This document shows positions 1 through 11,797 of a DNA stretch of 64,000 nucleotides, piece after piece (within the stretch, counting starts at the first letter, position 1; each line of letters opens with the position of its first letter). The notes under the pieces were generated by a model that did no database searches, was not told the origin of the DNA, and saw only the letters and a program-made list of their open reading frames with translations. The position numbers and the translations under genes were made by a program. The DNA comes from Myotis daubentonii (taxonomy: Eukaryota; Chordata; Mammalia; Chiroptera; Vespertilionidae). The stretch covers positions 5,513,062-5,577,061 of the forward strand of contig NC_081840.1 in NCBI RefSeq assembly GCF_963259705.1, given 5' to 3'.

Positions 1-1110
1 TTGTTCATTGCTGGCACATAGGAAAGCAGTTGACTTTTGTATTTAACCTTATATCGTACAACCTTGTTATAACCACTTATTCTAGGAGTTTTTCTCATCT
101 GTTCTTTGGAGTTTTCTACATAGATAACTGTGTCATCTGCAGTTTTATTTCTTCTTTCCCAGTTTGTGTATTTTACTTTTTCCTGTTTTCTTGCACCAGC
201 GGGACTTCCAGTAGATGCCGAACAGGGGCGATGAGAGGCGGCCTCCTTGCCTCGCTCCCGTTCTCAGGGGAAAGCACATTTCTCATCGTGAAGTAAGTGA
301 GGGGGTTCTGCGTCCCTCGTTCGCCAGATTATCTCTTCACCGCTGGTCTGAAGCAGCTTGATTCCGCTCTGCCTTGGTGAAATTTTCTTCATGTTTCTTG
401 TGCTTGGGATTCATTGAACTTCTTGATCTGTGGATCTATCACTTCCTTCAAATTTGGAAAATTTTCAGCCATTATTTTTCTAATGCTTTTTTAAATTCTC
501 CTCTCTCTCCTCCCCTTTGGGACTTGAGTTATATAGATATTAGGACTCTTGAGGTTGTCTTACAAACTCCCTGGTGCTCTATTCTTATTCTTATTCATTC
601 ATTCATTCATTCATCCATTCATTCTCTCTGTCATATCTGTTTTCTCTCAGTATTTCATTTTGAATAGTTTCTATTGCTGTTTCTTTATGTTCACTAATCT
701 TTACAGTTAATCTCATCCAGTGCATTGTTGTTTTCTAGAAGTTTGACTTTAAAAATTATGTAATATGCATATATAGCATAAATATATGTAAATAAATGTC
801 ACATAAAGTGCAGACTAGGTAATAAAAATACATAATATAAAATATGGCACATATGTAAAATAAATACACACATACTTTCATACCTCTACCTTCCATACTC
901 AGCCTTTCCTAGGCTTCTTTAACATACATAATACAGTTAAAATAACTGTCTACTTTTCCTTGTCTAATTATTTTATTATCTGTGTCATTTCTGGGTTAGT
1001 CTTGCTTGCTTGATTCTTTTCCTGATTATGGGTCATATTTTCCTGCCTGGCCATTGTTATTGGGTACCAGGCATTGTGAATTTCACCTTGTTGGGAGCCG
1101 GATCTTTTTA
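1..1110 (-). mobile_element. Old L1 fragment, antisense to EML1 (3' side of Helitron)
   Basis: Read on the minus strand, 1-300 is ORF2-like and 370-760 is ORF1-like: a stretch near 410-480 encodes IMAENFPNLKEVIDPQI, the conserved ORF1p segment. 760-1110 corresponds to L1 sequence 5' of that. It continues after the Helitron at 1301. Many stops and indels; a dead, ancient copy. A short (ATTC)n run at about 594-619 lies inside. Confidence 0.8.
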
Positions 1111-1300
1111 TCTATAATAATAAAAGGGTAATATGCTAATTAGACCGGATGTCCTTCCAGGCGTCATTCCAGATGTCCTTCTGGATGAAGCCGGGGCGGA
1201 GGGAAGTAGCATGGGTCCCAGGTGCCAAAGGGAAGCCGGTGCTGGCAGCCGGGGGAAGGAAGACCTACTCTTGCAGGAATTTTCGTGCATGGGCCCCTCG
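1111..1300 (+). mobile_element. HeliBat-type non-autonomous Helitron
   Basis: Begins TCTATAATAATAAAAGGGTA followed by ATATGCTAATTAGACCGGATG, the typical HeliBat 5' end. Ends with the subterminal palindrome GCAGGAATTTTCGTGC and then GGGCCCCTCG, a one-base-mutated form of the CTAG terminus. It sits between A (1110) and T (1301), the Helitron target. At 190 bp it has no Rep/helicase and is non-autonomous. Confidence 0.9.
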
Positions 1301-1800
1301 TATTCCTATAAACACTCCTGAGCTCTGTTCTGGGCTGTGGTTGAGTTACTTGGAAGCAGCTTTGTCAGGGGACCAGCGTTCGGCCTCGGGTGAAATGTTC
1401 CGAGTTCTCTCCCAGCCTGGGTTCTGTGGTCTCCACTCAGGCTGGTGGTGGCCGGGACTCTGCCCAGCGCTGTGTGAGCCCTGCTGTCTGTTCTCTTCAG
1501 ATAGTTCTTTCCCGCTCTGGGGAATGTCCTCCCGCATCCCTGCTGGTCAGTTCTCAGCTGAGGCTCATTCCCGAAGTTTCCCCTCTTTGCAGCCCCCTCC
1601 TCTTCAGTCCTCTGTCCCGCGAACTCTAGTCCTGGTGGGTTTCTGGGCTTCCAGCTTGGTCTCCCCAACTTAGGGGGTCCCCTCCCCACATCACTTCCTG
1701 GGAGCTGCCTCGGGGTCTCCTCTCCTGCTCACCACCTGGGAGCGATCACTGTCCCTGCCTGTCTGTGTCATGTAGTTTTCATTGTAGCTCTTTCAAGTAG
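1301..1800 (-). mobile_element. Old L1 fragment continued (5' side)
   Basis: Resumes the L1 sequence interrupted at 1110: the text tattcctataaac follows directly from gatcttttta of the left half in L1 order. The right end is approximate. Confidence 0.65.
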
Positions 1801-1965
1801 GGCAGCTGTTAGTGCATCTTGGCTAGAAGCAGAAGTTGATGGCACTTTTTAAGAAGTAGTTACACAATGTCAACGAGAAAAGCCGAGAAAAAATTTTGCC
1901 ATAACAACCACCACTAAAAAGGGATGTGGGTGGTGGGAGGTTAGGACTCGGACCTTCCTTTAGGG

Positions 1966-2200
1966 CATTGATGGCGAACCTATGACACGTGTGTCAGAGG
2001 TGACACGCGAACTCATTTTTTTGGTTGATTTTTCTTTGTTAAATGGCATTTAAATATATAAAATAAATATCAAAAATATAAGTCTTTGTTTTACTATGGT
2101 TGCAAATATCAAAAAATTTCTATATGTGACACAGAACCAGAGTTAAGTTAGGGTTTTTCAAAATGCTGACACACCGAGCTCAAAAGGTTCACCATTGCTG
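1966..2200. mobile_element. hAT MITE (family A), intact copy
   Basis: 235 bp. Imperfect terminal inverted repeats (TIRs) cattgatggcgaacc and ggttcaccattgctg, with an AT-rich interior. Flanked by a perfect 8-bp TSD CTTTAGGG (1958-1965 and 2201-2208), which identifies a hAT-superfamily insertion. A second copy lies at 58348-58829. Confidence 0.9.
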
Positions 2201-2489
2201 CTTTAGGGTCTAACCTTAGCCTGCGGCAGCCCCACTTTTTTGTTAGGAACCTAACAGGTGAGCTGTACATGAGAAGCCAGGTGTCTCCAGGGTTACTGTC
2301 TGCCATGAGCCCCGTACCTACTGGATTATCCCGAAGACAGCCCACCGGCATCAGTGGGTGTTAGGAAGTTTTGTCCTGGAGAACCAGTTATCTAGCGTTA
2401 GCCCATGGGTGGATTTTTAACATTTGAACTATTCTTTTCTGGTTTTTATTTTTAATATGTGGTCACTAGCTGAGGACACATGCGCTGAT

Positions 2490-2715
2490 TTTTTAAAATA
2501 TGTTTTTTATTGATTTCAGGTTTCAAAGAGAGGAAGGGAGAGGGAGAGAAAGATAGAAACATCAATGATGAGAGACAATCATTGATCAGCTGCCGCCTGC
2601 ACGCCCCCTACTGGGGATCAAGCCCGCAACCTGGGCATGTGCCCTGACCTGGAATTGAACCGTGACCTCCTGGTTCATGGGTTGACGCTCAACCACTCAG
2701 CCACACCAGCCGGGC
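2490..2715 (-). mobile_element. Ves SINE
   Basis: tRNA-derived bat SINE in minus orientation: T-rich tail at left, then the gaaacatcaatgatgagaga body, the reverse of the B-box region (attgaaccgtgacc) and the head ccacaccagccgggc at right. Confidence 0.92.
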
Positions 2716-2800
2716 AAGAGTTTTCATCTCAACTATCAAAGGACAAACTTTCGTGCGAGGGAATATTGTTTGAAACTAATCCGAACTGTTCAGTCTAGAA

Positions 2801-2869
2801 CAGCAGTCGCCAACCTTTCGGACCTCATGGACCACCAGTGGTCCATGGACCACCCGTTGGCGACCACTG
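2801..2869. mobile_element. 69-bp hAT MITE (family B)
   Basis: Starts cagcagtcgccaac and ends gttggcgaccactg, inverted repeats of each other, with ggaccaccagtggtcc forming an inner palindrome. Perfect 8-bp TSD GTCTAGAA at 2793-2800 and 2870-2877. Extremely short, little more than its two termini. Confidence 0.9.
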
Positions 2870-3002
2870 GTCTAGAAGACGGTCAGTGCTATGATAATGT
2901 AACTGTATAGTACTTCAAACAGAAACATTTTATACTAATGGAAATTAATAGAAAAAATTAATATAATAATAGCTTTTATTTTATTATGTATTCAAAATCC
3001 GT

Positions 3003-3024
3003 ACCTGAGGATATATTTTTACTG

Positions 3025-3068
<44 letters not shown>

Positions 3069-3222
3069 AAGAGGAAGCGATAGAGAGAAACATCAATGTG
3101 AGAACAAAACATCAACCATTGCCTCTGGGGAACCCAGGTGTGTGCCCTGACTGGGAGTGGAATCCAAGACTCTTCGGTGCACAGGACGATGCTCCAGCCA
3201 GCTGAGCCACACCAGCCAAGGC
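3003..3222 (-). mobile_element. Ves SINE with (GA)n
   Basis: Minus orientation; 3' end cctgaggatata at left, a long GA-rich tract (3025-3073), then gaaacatcaatgtgagaa and the head ctgagccacaccagcc. Diverged copy. Confidence 0.85.
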
Positions 3223-3809
3223 TCATGTTCTTTCTGCTGAGAGGTTTTGAAACGATGTAGCAAATAACCTCTTCTTAAAGCTACCTTTTTAGATAACTTT
3301 CTGTTAAGTCAGTTTAGGAGCTGATGGATGACATCTTATCTAGAGATGTAACGGGCGAATGTTGCAATTGGTGGTCTCCCTGTAAAATAGAATTGGGACC
3401 ACAGCGCCAGATCTTTTCCAAGTCCTACGCTCATGCGTACTATTCTGTCTGCTCGCCCCTCCCCCACCTCCATCATTTTCATCTTTCCTCCTACGGTTAG
3501 GACTTGGCAACCTGCCGGACTTGCTAGGAGTGCTGCTGAAAGGCTGTAGTCTTTTCCTCTGTCATCCCAGCTGTCCCAGACGCTGGATGCGCCCTTCCTG
3601 CCTGTGCTCCTGGGGCCACTGGGCCCAGCGCAGAGGCCACATTGTAAAGCATATTGTCACACGTCACTGGGGGCCGCTTTTCTGCTCAACTGCAGGCAGG
3701 ATCCCGTATTTGCTTTAAGACCGTGGGGAAAAGGGTTGAACAGCCTTGAAGTACCTGGGTCTTGTAGTTTCTCACAGGAACAAGAAGCAAGATAACTCCT
3801 GCAGAGGTA

Positions 3810-3920
3810 GAGGTGTGTATGTACGTGTGTGCATACGTGTATGTGAGTGCATGTGTGTGCATGTGCTCACGTGTGTGGAGTGTGTGCATTTGTGTGTATG
3901 CACATGTGTGTGCGTGGTAT
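3810..3920. repeat. Imperfect (TG)n / (TGTGTA)n microsatellite
   Basis: Degenerate TG-rich run with interspersed CA and TA steps (gtgtgtatgtacgtgtgtgc...). Intronic low-complexity sequence. Confidence 0.8.
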
Positions 3921-4289
3921 TAAAAGGACACTCCAAAGACTTTGAAGGCTCCCAGGCTTCCGTGGGAGGTCTTTGTCAGGCAAAAATGAAAAGAGAGTAT
4001 ATTTCAAAATAAAGTCATTGTTTCCTAAATACTCAACTCGAGAATGTCCAGGCTGTTCTTTCTGTGATTGTTCTTATTCTTGCTTCATTCATTGAAACTC
4101 AGAAGCTCACCTGAAATCCTGCTCTTCCTCCGGCACCTGTGTTCTGGTCTGGGCTTCTCTGGTCCTCGCGTTACATCTGGAGCCGGCCTTCTTGCCGAGC
4201 TGGTGGTCGGGGCGTGGGGGCTGTGCGGTCGCTCTCTTTGGGTCCTCTGTTTCTGGGCTGGTTATCTGTGGGCCAGTCTCTCCCCTGGC

Positions 4290-4390
4290 AGACTGAGCGC
4301 CCTACGGTTTAGAAGGTTGCATGGTCACTGCATTGCCGGCACGAGGTCTGGCCCAGAAGGATGCTCAATAACATTTTATTGAATTGAACA
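4290..4390 (+). mobile_element. L2-like 3' end
   Basis: The motif tggcccagaaggatgctcaataacattttattgaattgaa resembles the conserved L2 3' terminus (gcctggcacatagtaggtgctcaataaatgtttgttgaatgaatga). Ancient fragment. Confidence 0.5.
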
Positions 4391-6169
4391 AAAAATGTGT
4401 TTTCTTTAAACCACATCATGTCATCTGAATTCAGCATAGTCACGTGTTGCTCCTCAAGGTGATGTATGTGTTTATCCTGGTCTCCAGTTTCACAACCGAA
4501 GACTCAGAAAAGATCTTTATACCACTCCCCCCCCCCCCCACACACACACACACAGGTTCAAGAGGCTCTGCTGAAGTTCCTGTCATCAGCAGGCAGAGGC
4601 TGCATCCACTCCAGTCAAGGGCTGTTGTAGGATCACTTCACAGCCAGGTGCGAACGGTAGCTGTTGAGACAGGTGGACCACTGGGTAGGGTCCGTTCTTG
4701 TGATTTTCTGTGATGAATCTCAGGGCTGACGCTCACTTGGCAGGTCCAGCCCAGGGACGAACAAAGCTCGGGTTCCTGACTGACCCACGCAATCGGGAGA
4801 ATGAGGGGTCTCAGGAGAGAGGCAGCGGCAGCCCCCCAGCCAGGGCAGGGCCTCAGAGCTGCACATGCGAGGGGCCGGTCCAGACCCTGACCCAGCAGAG
4901 GAGGTAGGGCCTCCCCACACGGCCTCTCTGTTTCAGGATGGTCCAGGTGTGACAGTATAGCACAGCTTTTCCGCAAACAGTGCCACCATGGAAAGCAGCT
5001 GTCATGAGAAGTATACCTGCAGGTTACTGAGTGAAAGGCTGTCATTCCTCCCTGCTCACCTGACTGGTTCTAAAATACTAAACCCTGTAATAAGATCCCC
5101 CCCCCCAAATTTGTCTAATATTTTGGAAAAGGTAAAATGATGCATATTTTACTTAGTACCATGCAAGTCCCACTGGAATGAATGCCCGTCATTGGGTGGA
5201 CCACGCGATACAGTGGGAAGAGCCGAGCCTTCCATGGTCCCCAGCCTGTCGCTTTCTGCTGCGTGAGTCAGATGAGGTGGACGCTTCTCCAGTGTCACCG
5301 TGCGATGGGAGGATGCTGTGTGGCCTGGAGCCACATCGAGAGGCGAAGCGTCGGGCACCGTGGGAATAAAGGGCAGCTGTTCTTGTTTCAAGTGAAGAGA
5401 GAAGGAAGTAGGAACATCTCAAGGTGAAGGGCAGATTCTAAGTGAACCTTTTTAAATCGATAGCCCCTTGGACTTCCGGGACTCACTCAGGCAGCCGCAG
5501 GTCTTCATAGCACCAGACCTGCAGGGCCAAGAGCTGTGTTCATCTCTAGGTAACGAGACAGTCCTGGAAATGGAGAAAAGAGTGCGCTTCCCTCGCCCTT
5601 TGAATACAATGAAACAGACAGGTTACTGGGAGATCTTTTTGTGCCACTTTTTACGGTAAGATGGTAATTCAACTTAAAAGTCATAGCCACAGGAGCCACC
5701 TGAAGATCCACGGTAAGGGCAGAGCCTCAAGGACCTCTTTCTGCCTGTGGAACCAGAGGTGATGTAGGTGCTACCTGGACCCATGACATCACTTTAAGAA
5801 GGAAGAGGCGTTTGGCTACGTTCTCACGGGCACCAAGTCTGAGACGGAGCCATGGATGTGAGGCCTGGTCCGTCCTTTGCCCACGAATCACGTGCTCCCA
5901 GTACGGGGGCGTAGATGGAACTGTCCTCTCCCCTAAGGCCACTGGCACATCTCCTGGACTGACCAGAGGTGCTCCCGTCTGCTCTGGTCCGGGCCTCCCG
6001 GGGCCCAGCACGCACAGTTCTCGCGAATGTGCTCAGTAACTATTGTTGATGTTGGTTTCACCAGAGGCCAGTGTTTGCCTTTCGCTGTTATGAACAGTAA
6101 TAGTAACAACAACAAACTGGACGCACGCCCCACTGCCACCTGTGCTGAGCATCTGCCTGCCGTCATTGT

Positions 6170-6315
6170 ATCGGATGTTTCATGTACCTTAACATTTATC
6201 CTCAGGAACCTCAGGAAGCAGGTGGGGTGTCCCGGAGTGGTCAGTCATTTGCCTGAGTCACGCGGCTAATGAGTGGCAGGCCCAGGAACCGGCCCTGCCC
6301 GATCTGGACGCCACG
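6170..6315 (-). mobile_element. MIR-like remnant
   Basis: Reverse MIR order: cttaacatttatcctcagg...ggtcagtcatttgcctgagtcacgcggctaatgagtggcagg...ccaggaaccgg. Heavily diverged. Confidence 0.6.
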
Positions 6316-7190
6316 TCAGTGCTTTTCCCGGGCCCCCGGCCGCCCAGTGCAGCGGCGCCGATCACCAGCCTTTCCGAGGACTGGCTTCCTGAGCTGTGCC
6401 TGGACCTCAACAAGATGCCACGAGGCTGGAATTGAGCCCCAAGAAGGTGTGCTGCTGGCGGAGGAGGCAGAGCAGCTTCCAGAACCCATGGCCACTGAGA
6501 CATCCGCACTGAGGGCCTCGCACCCTGCGGCTGGTTCCGCCCGGGTTAGGCCCTGCCTGCCCTTGACATAGCGCCAGTTTGTGTGCCTGATCATTGAGAT
6601 AGTCCCCGGTGGGTCCCTTTGGCTTCCTAAGGAAGCGAGTGGGTGCCCCAGCCCCAGCCCCAGCCAGTAGTTCTAGTTCAGACAGAAGTTTAAAAACCCA
6701 ACAGGTAAGAATAGAGAGAATGTTCTTCTTTTCAACCCCTTCCTCTTCCCCAACTCCATGAAGTTAGGAAGCTTGACAAGGATGTGAAACTGAGGAAAAG
6801 ATGGAGGCTGTATTATTAAAACTTTTAATGACCTCCTTGGATCAGCTGTAGAGATAGATACAGGAGCGAAAATGACTTGAACATAAATAAGGGCTTTCTT
6901 TGTGTGGGATTCCCAGTCTCATGAGGTTTCCTTTGACGGAACTCAGGTGAACTCCCCCGTCTTGTGCTGCGGGACCCTGTGCCGGGTTCAGAGGTGGGAA
7001 AGGGGGTATCGGTTAAGCCAGGCTTTGGGTTGTGCTTTTCATGTGCGAGTCAGCCCCTTCCCGGCTGCACTGGAGGGTAAGGTCGTTTGAACCCTGGCCT
7101 GGCTGTGCACACGAAGGGTAAGAACGCCACGCCGCTCACACGCTCCGTCCGGAGGGGGCTGCCTGCGGAGCATCAGTTCCCAGGGTCACG

Positions 7191-7213
7191 CGGCAGCGGC
7201 GGCGGCGGCGGCG
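7191..7213. repeat. Short (CGG)n run in CpG-rich patch
   Basis: cggcag followed by (cgg)5 and cg, in a locally CpG-rich stretch of about 7100-7260. Too short to be a confident CpG island. Confidence 0.7.
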
Positions 7214-7939
7214 ATCGGAAGCACCCGGTCGTGCCTTAGGGAACAGCGCAGCCGGTCTCGTGAATGGAGGTTCTCTTTGCGGGTCTGGCATTCGGTTTAT
7301 AATCACTTGTATTTGAGGGCAGGTGTGTTCAGGTGGTTCGGGTTTTTTGTTGGGTTTGGGGTGCGGGTTGTTTTTTATTTGGGGGTTTTTTTGGTAAAAT
7401 TTTTAAATGAGACTTTTTCTTACACAAATTTCGCAATGGAATGAAAACAGAGTCTGTTGCATGCGGTTTTAGTAAAGCCACCTGCAGGCCAAACTGAGGC
7501 CACGCGGATGCTCTTTTGCACCATAACTTTTTAGAACTCAGAGCAGGCCTATCGCACTTGATATGTTGTTGTAATTGTTTTGAAAACTCAAGGCTGTGCG
7601 ACAGAGCCTGCCAGGCAGTCCTCGTCAGTGCCGTGCTGGCCCCCGCAGCCACGTGCTCAGGCTCAGCGGTGAGCAGGGGGCCCTCTCCCGGCCGCGGTCT
7701 GCTCAACCCCAGGAGATGGCAGAAACGCGTAGGAGTCTGTGTGCCAGATTCTTTTATGACATGAAAAACACACATTATTAATAAAGCACCGATTTCCAAT
7801 TAATTTTTCAGTACTATTTTGCATGTCGGTGTCTAGACAGCATATAGGAATTTTCAAGGAAATGTTCAACTTGAATCTACTTTGGTAATTTTTATCAGTA
7901 ATAATCGCTTAATCATAGCTTACATTCACTACCTGCGAA

Positions 7940-8110
7940 AGGATAGCCTAAGTGCTCTACATATATCAACTCATTTCACGTTACAACATTAGATAACTGT
8001 TGTCCCTGTTTTACAAATGGGGAAACAGAGGCACAGAGGGATGAAATACTGTGCCCTACACCACACACTGGCAAGTAGGAGGGCGGATTTGAACCCAGAG
8101 TCCATGCTAA
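7940..8110 (-). mobile_element. MIR
   Basis: Reverse-orientation MIR core: tgttttacaaatggggaaacagaggcacagagggatgaaat...ggcggatttgaacccagag. Confidence 0.75.
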
Positions 8111-8631
8111 GAATGACCACAGCATTTGCCTCTTCTGCAAGTCCTCTCCAACACGGGCTTAGCTCAGGAGCCCCTCCCTGCCTTCTTCCTGCGGCCACGG
8201 CCTTCCTGGCGAGATGTGCGGTGGCCCAGGATCCCAGGTGGCAGCTGTCACACAGACTTGCCCTCCTGTCTCTTGCTCACACGTTGGAGGATTTCATCCA
8301 GCTGTTGAGCTCCTCAGAGGGAAGACAGATGGAACATGACCTTTGGTCCTGCTTTCCTCCCTCGCACTTGGCGTGACATTATGAAGGGGGACCTGCTTGT
8401 TTTCCCACGCTGGCCCGAGGACACGTGGGGAAATCCCACAGGACCTGTCCTTCCACGAGATGTGCTATAGAACGTAAGGACGGCCTCTCTCAAATGAGCT
8501 ACAAGTACCAGCTTTCATTGAAACGTCCCTTTGCTGAGAGGGTATAATAGCAGCCAACCTCAACAAGCAGAAGCAACCCCTGGCTGCCAAAGCCAGTGGG
8601 TAGACCTGCTCTTGCTTGGACTCTCGAAAAG

Positions 8632-8638
8632 TGTGTGT

Positions 8639-8670
<32 letters not shown>
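8632..8670. repeat. (GT)n microsatellite next to a Ves SINE tail
   Basis: gtgtgtgtgtatgtgtgtgt... directly on the tail side of the minus-strand SINE that follows. Confidence 0.85.
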
Positions 8671-8872
8671 AATTTGTATTGATTTCAGAGAGTAAGGAAG
8701 AGGGAGAGAGATGAAAACATCAATGATGAGAGAGAATCATTGATAGCTGCCTCCTGCATGCCCCTTGTTGAGGATTGAGCCTATAACTCAGGCATGGGCC
8801 CAGACCTGGAATCCAACCATGACCTCCTCGCACATAGATCAGTGCTCAACCACTGAGCCAGGCCAGCTGGGC
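8671..8872 (-). mobile_element. Ves SINE
   Basis: Minus orientation, with attgatttcagagagtaagg at the tail side, aaaacatcaatgatgagaga, and the head ccactgagccaggccagctggg. Followed immediately by a second SINE. Confidence 0.9.
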
Positions 8873-8873
8873 T

Positions 8874-9090
8874 CCATTGATTTTTAAAGAGAATGGAAGG
8901 GAGGGAGGGAAGGAGGAAAAAAAAGAGGAGGGAGGAAGGGAAGGAGAGAGAGAGACATTGATTTGTTATTCTACCTATTTATGCATCATTGGTTGCTTCT
9001 TGTATGTGCCCTTGTATGACTGAAGATCTGTTCTGCAACCTCGGCATATCCCGGCGACACTCTTACCAACTGAGGTACCCAGCCAGGGCT
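8874..9090 (-). mobile_element. Ves SINE, diverged
   Basis: Minus orientation with a purine-rich GGGA/GGAA tract, a diverged body, and head ccaactgaggtacccagccaggg. Head-to-tail with the preceding SINE. Confidence 0.8.
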
Positions 9091-9319
9091 TCAGAAGGTT
9101 ATTTTGTTTTTTAGCTTAACATTCAACAAAATTCCCATTTTGAGATAATTCAGTGTATTTTAACACAGTCTTTTTTTTCATATTTAAAATAAATCCCATT
9201 TTAATCAGTGCATTAAATCTGCTTTTTAAGTTCATTTGAATGGTGATTATCTTTTCCCCCTAAAGAAATGAATTTAATAGGCTTTTAAGAGGTATCTTAC
9301 AACAAAATTGTCACTGTAA

Positions 9320-9985
9320 ATGTAACACGGCCTTGATGCACATAACCACCACCACCATAAGGACACAGAGCTTTTCTATACTCTCCCAAACGCCCTTGTG
9401 CTGTACCCCCCAGCCCTTGGCACCCACTGATCTGTTCTTCCCTAGGGCCCTGTCTTGTAGAAATCTCATGCATGGAATCATACAGTGTGTAACCTTGGAG
9501 ACCGGCTTCCTTCCCTCAGCATAATGCCTGGAGAGCCGTCCATGTATCCATCGATCGTTGCATGTGTCCATCGGTCACTCCTTTCTGTCCCTGTGCAGTA
9601 CTCCACTGCATGGTGCACCACCGCAGTCCATGCACCAGTTGGAGCGCACCTGAATGGCTTCCCGTCGTTACCACGTATGCATGGAGCCACTATAACGCGA
9701 GTGTTCACTTCTCTGGAGTCAGTGCCTAGATTGCGAGGTCACATGGTAATAAGTATACGTTTAACTTTATAAGAAACTGCTAAACCGTTTTCCAGGGTGG
9801 CCATACCATTATGTGTGCCCACCAGCCATGTAGCAGAGCTTCCTTTGCCCTATATTCTCACTGCCTTTGGTTTTGTCTGTATTTTATATTCGAACCATTC
9901 CCACAGGTGTGTAGTGCTATCTCACTGTGGGTTTCATTTGCATCTTCCTAATGGCTGTTGACATTGAACATATTTTCCGAGGCCT
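9320..9985 (-). mobile_element. Antisense L1 fragment
   Basis: Matches the antisense L1 3' region by its characteristic phrases: catggaatcatacagtgtgtaacc, ctggagagccgtccatgtat, gtgcagtactccactgcatgg, gtttcatttgcatcttcctaatggc. Diverged from, but collinear with, the L1 at 19830-20590. Confidence 0.75.
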
Positions 9986-11400
9986 GTTTGTTCTTTAAGG
10001 AAGGGTATAATCGAGTGTTTTCTGTTAGCTCCAATGGTTTATTCGTTTTGGATTTGTACTCAACTTGTTTTCTCTTCTCTTGAGAATGTCTTCCGTATCT
10101 TGATTCTTCGATGTCCTGAGTGTCCTTGGGTTGCACCCGGGCGTGATGAATGCTTAGCGGTGGAGATGCTGTTTTCTGTTTTCTCCAATGGGCACTGTTC
10201 CCTCTGTCTCAGTGGGGACCTTTCTCGTTGGACTTGAACTGCGAGCTCCGTTTCTAGGCTGCAGCTCCGGTCCCAGCCGGATCTTTTGTAGTTAGCTAGC
10301 TGGATGGTTGAGTCCGTGAGACCCTGTGTGTGTATAGACAGTTTGGGGATCCCCTCTGGCTTTTTCCTTCCTGGGATTTCCCCGCTTTCTTCAGTGTTCA
10401 CCGTCTTTGGACTTCACTTTGGGTTTTCTTAGGGATGAAACTCTGACGGGCTTTCCGCACGAACCCTCCCCCGTCGTGTGCACCTGGCTCTGGCTGAACA
10501 CCACAGACGAGGGAATTTACTTGCGTCGTCGTCCATCTGCCTCCGCCAAGCGCATATAACCCCCCATCAGAGTGTCTGTGCTGCAGGGCCCGCTTCTAGA
10601 ACCTTCAGGAAGCTGTTGTGTGTGTTTCCAGGCTTCATACTTGCTTTCTGCAGGGGGTGCTGTCCAGCAGGGTCTGCTGTACCTGGAAGCAGAGCGACTC
10701 TGATGCGAACATTTTAGCTCGGAGACGGAGACAGTGAGTAGGCACAGGCGCAGTCAGAGTTTGCAGTGAAGCTCTGAAGCAAGAAACAAGGTTGAAGAAT
10801 TGCCACGTGGCAGCGTTAGTAAGGCTGTTAAAAAGGCTCTCTGAAGGGCTCCCACTTGAGTGGAGACGTAAAGATCGGGGACTTTCATTATGGAAAAAGC
10901 TGGTTGAGAAATGTTTCAGGCAAAGGCGGCAGCAGATACAGAAGCCGCAGGCGGGAGGGAGGTCAGCACGGCCGCAGCGTGGTGCCCAAGGGGAGACGAC
11001 ATAACCGGGGTCAGGGAGGCGGGAAGATCGTGCAGGGCCTGGTGCCCCTTGAGGAGGACTGGGGACCAGCGATTCCGAACAAGAAAATGTGGTTACCATG
11101 GTCCTACGGGTACACACACCGCACAGATGCACCCCTCATACTGCTTGGTCAGCGTAGCCAGTCCCTAAAGGGCTTGCCCGATGGGTGGTGTGGCCTCGTG
11201 ACTATCTGACCTACCTGTGCATTGTTGGAGCAAAAGCTGGGAGACCGTGCGTGGATTGGGCCATGTGTGGGAAGTTGAAGTAGACAGGTTCCAACACCCT
11301 GCTACCTCCAAGGTCCTCTGCTGTCATGGAAGAGATAAGGCGGCCTGCATCTAGAACATACAGTAGCAGTTACAACACAGTCTAAAACATGAGCAGCCCT

Positions 11401-11593
11401 GCCCTGGCTGGGTTGCTCAGGTGGTGGGAGCATCATCCCGTACACCAAAAGGTTGTAGGTTCGATTCCTGGTTGGGGCACATATGGGAGCTAACCCATGT
11501 TTCTCCCTCGCATCGATGTTTCTCCTTTCCTATCTCTCCAAAAATCAATGAAAACATATCCTCAGGTGAGGATTAGAAATAATAAATAAATAA
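11401..11593 (+). mobile_element. Ves SINE
   Basis: Sense to EML1: head gccctggctgggttgctcag (A-box region), B-box ggttcgattcctgg, body gcatcgatgtttctc and tail atcctcaggtgaggatt plus A-rich end. Confidence 0.92.
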
Positions 11594-11797
11594 GCAGTGA
11601 GGAGCACTCCCAAGGTGGAGGGAGACTAGTAGAAGGAAGTGCAGCCTTTTGTTTAAAGGCTCCAGGTGATTCTGCAGGGAGACCACCGCCTTTGGGTTTA
11701 ATTACTCTGTTGCAGCGATGGCTGGGCTGGGCGTGAGTGCCGGGCTGGCTTCCCTGGGGTGCACGTGAGACTCACTTGCTCCTTTCCTTGGGTTCAG

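Larger units (their letters stand above)
1..11797 (+). other. EML1: EML1 intron 1 (3' part)
   Basis: No exon is seen here. It holds antisense L1 sequence (1-1800, split by a Helitron, and 9320-9985), two hAT MITEs, five Ves SINEs, MIR and L2 remnants, (TG)n and (CA)n runs and a small CpG-rich patch with a CGG run near 7191. Stretches about 3230-3800, 4560-6170 and 6320-7900 are mostly unique sequence in which I recognise nothing. The intron extends upstream beyond the window. Confidence 0.85.

Noticed and set aside
1149..1673. 174-codon + strand frame
   Set aside because: Spans the Helitron and antisense L1 sequence; no coherent protein.
11401..11470. tRNA-like A and B boxes
   Set aside because: They belong to the head of a Ves SINE; no cloverleaf or CCA-ready 3' end.
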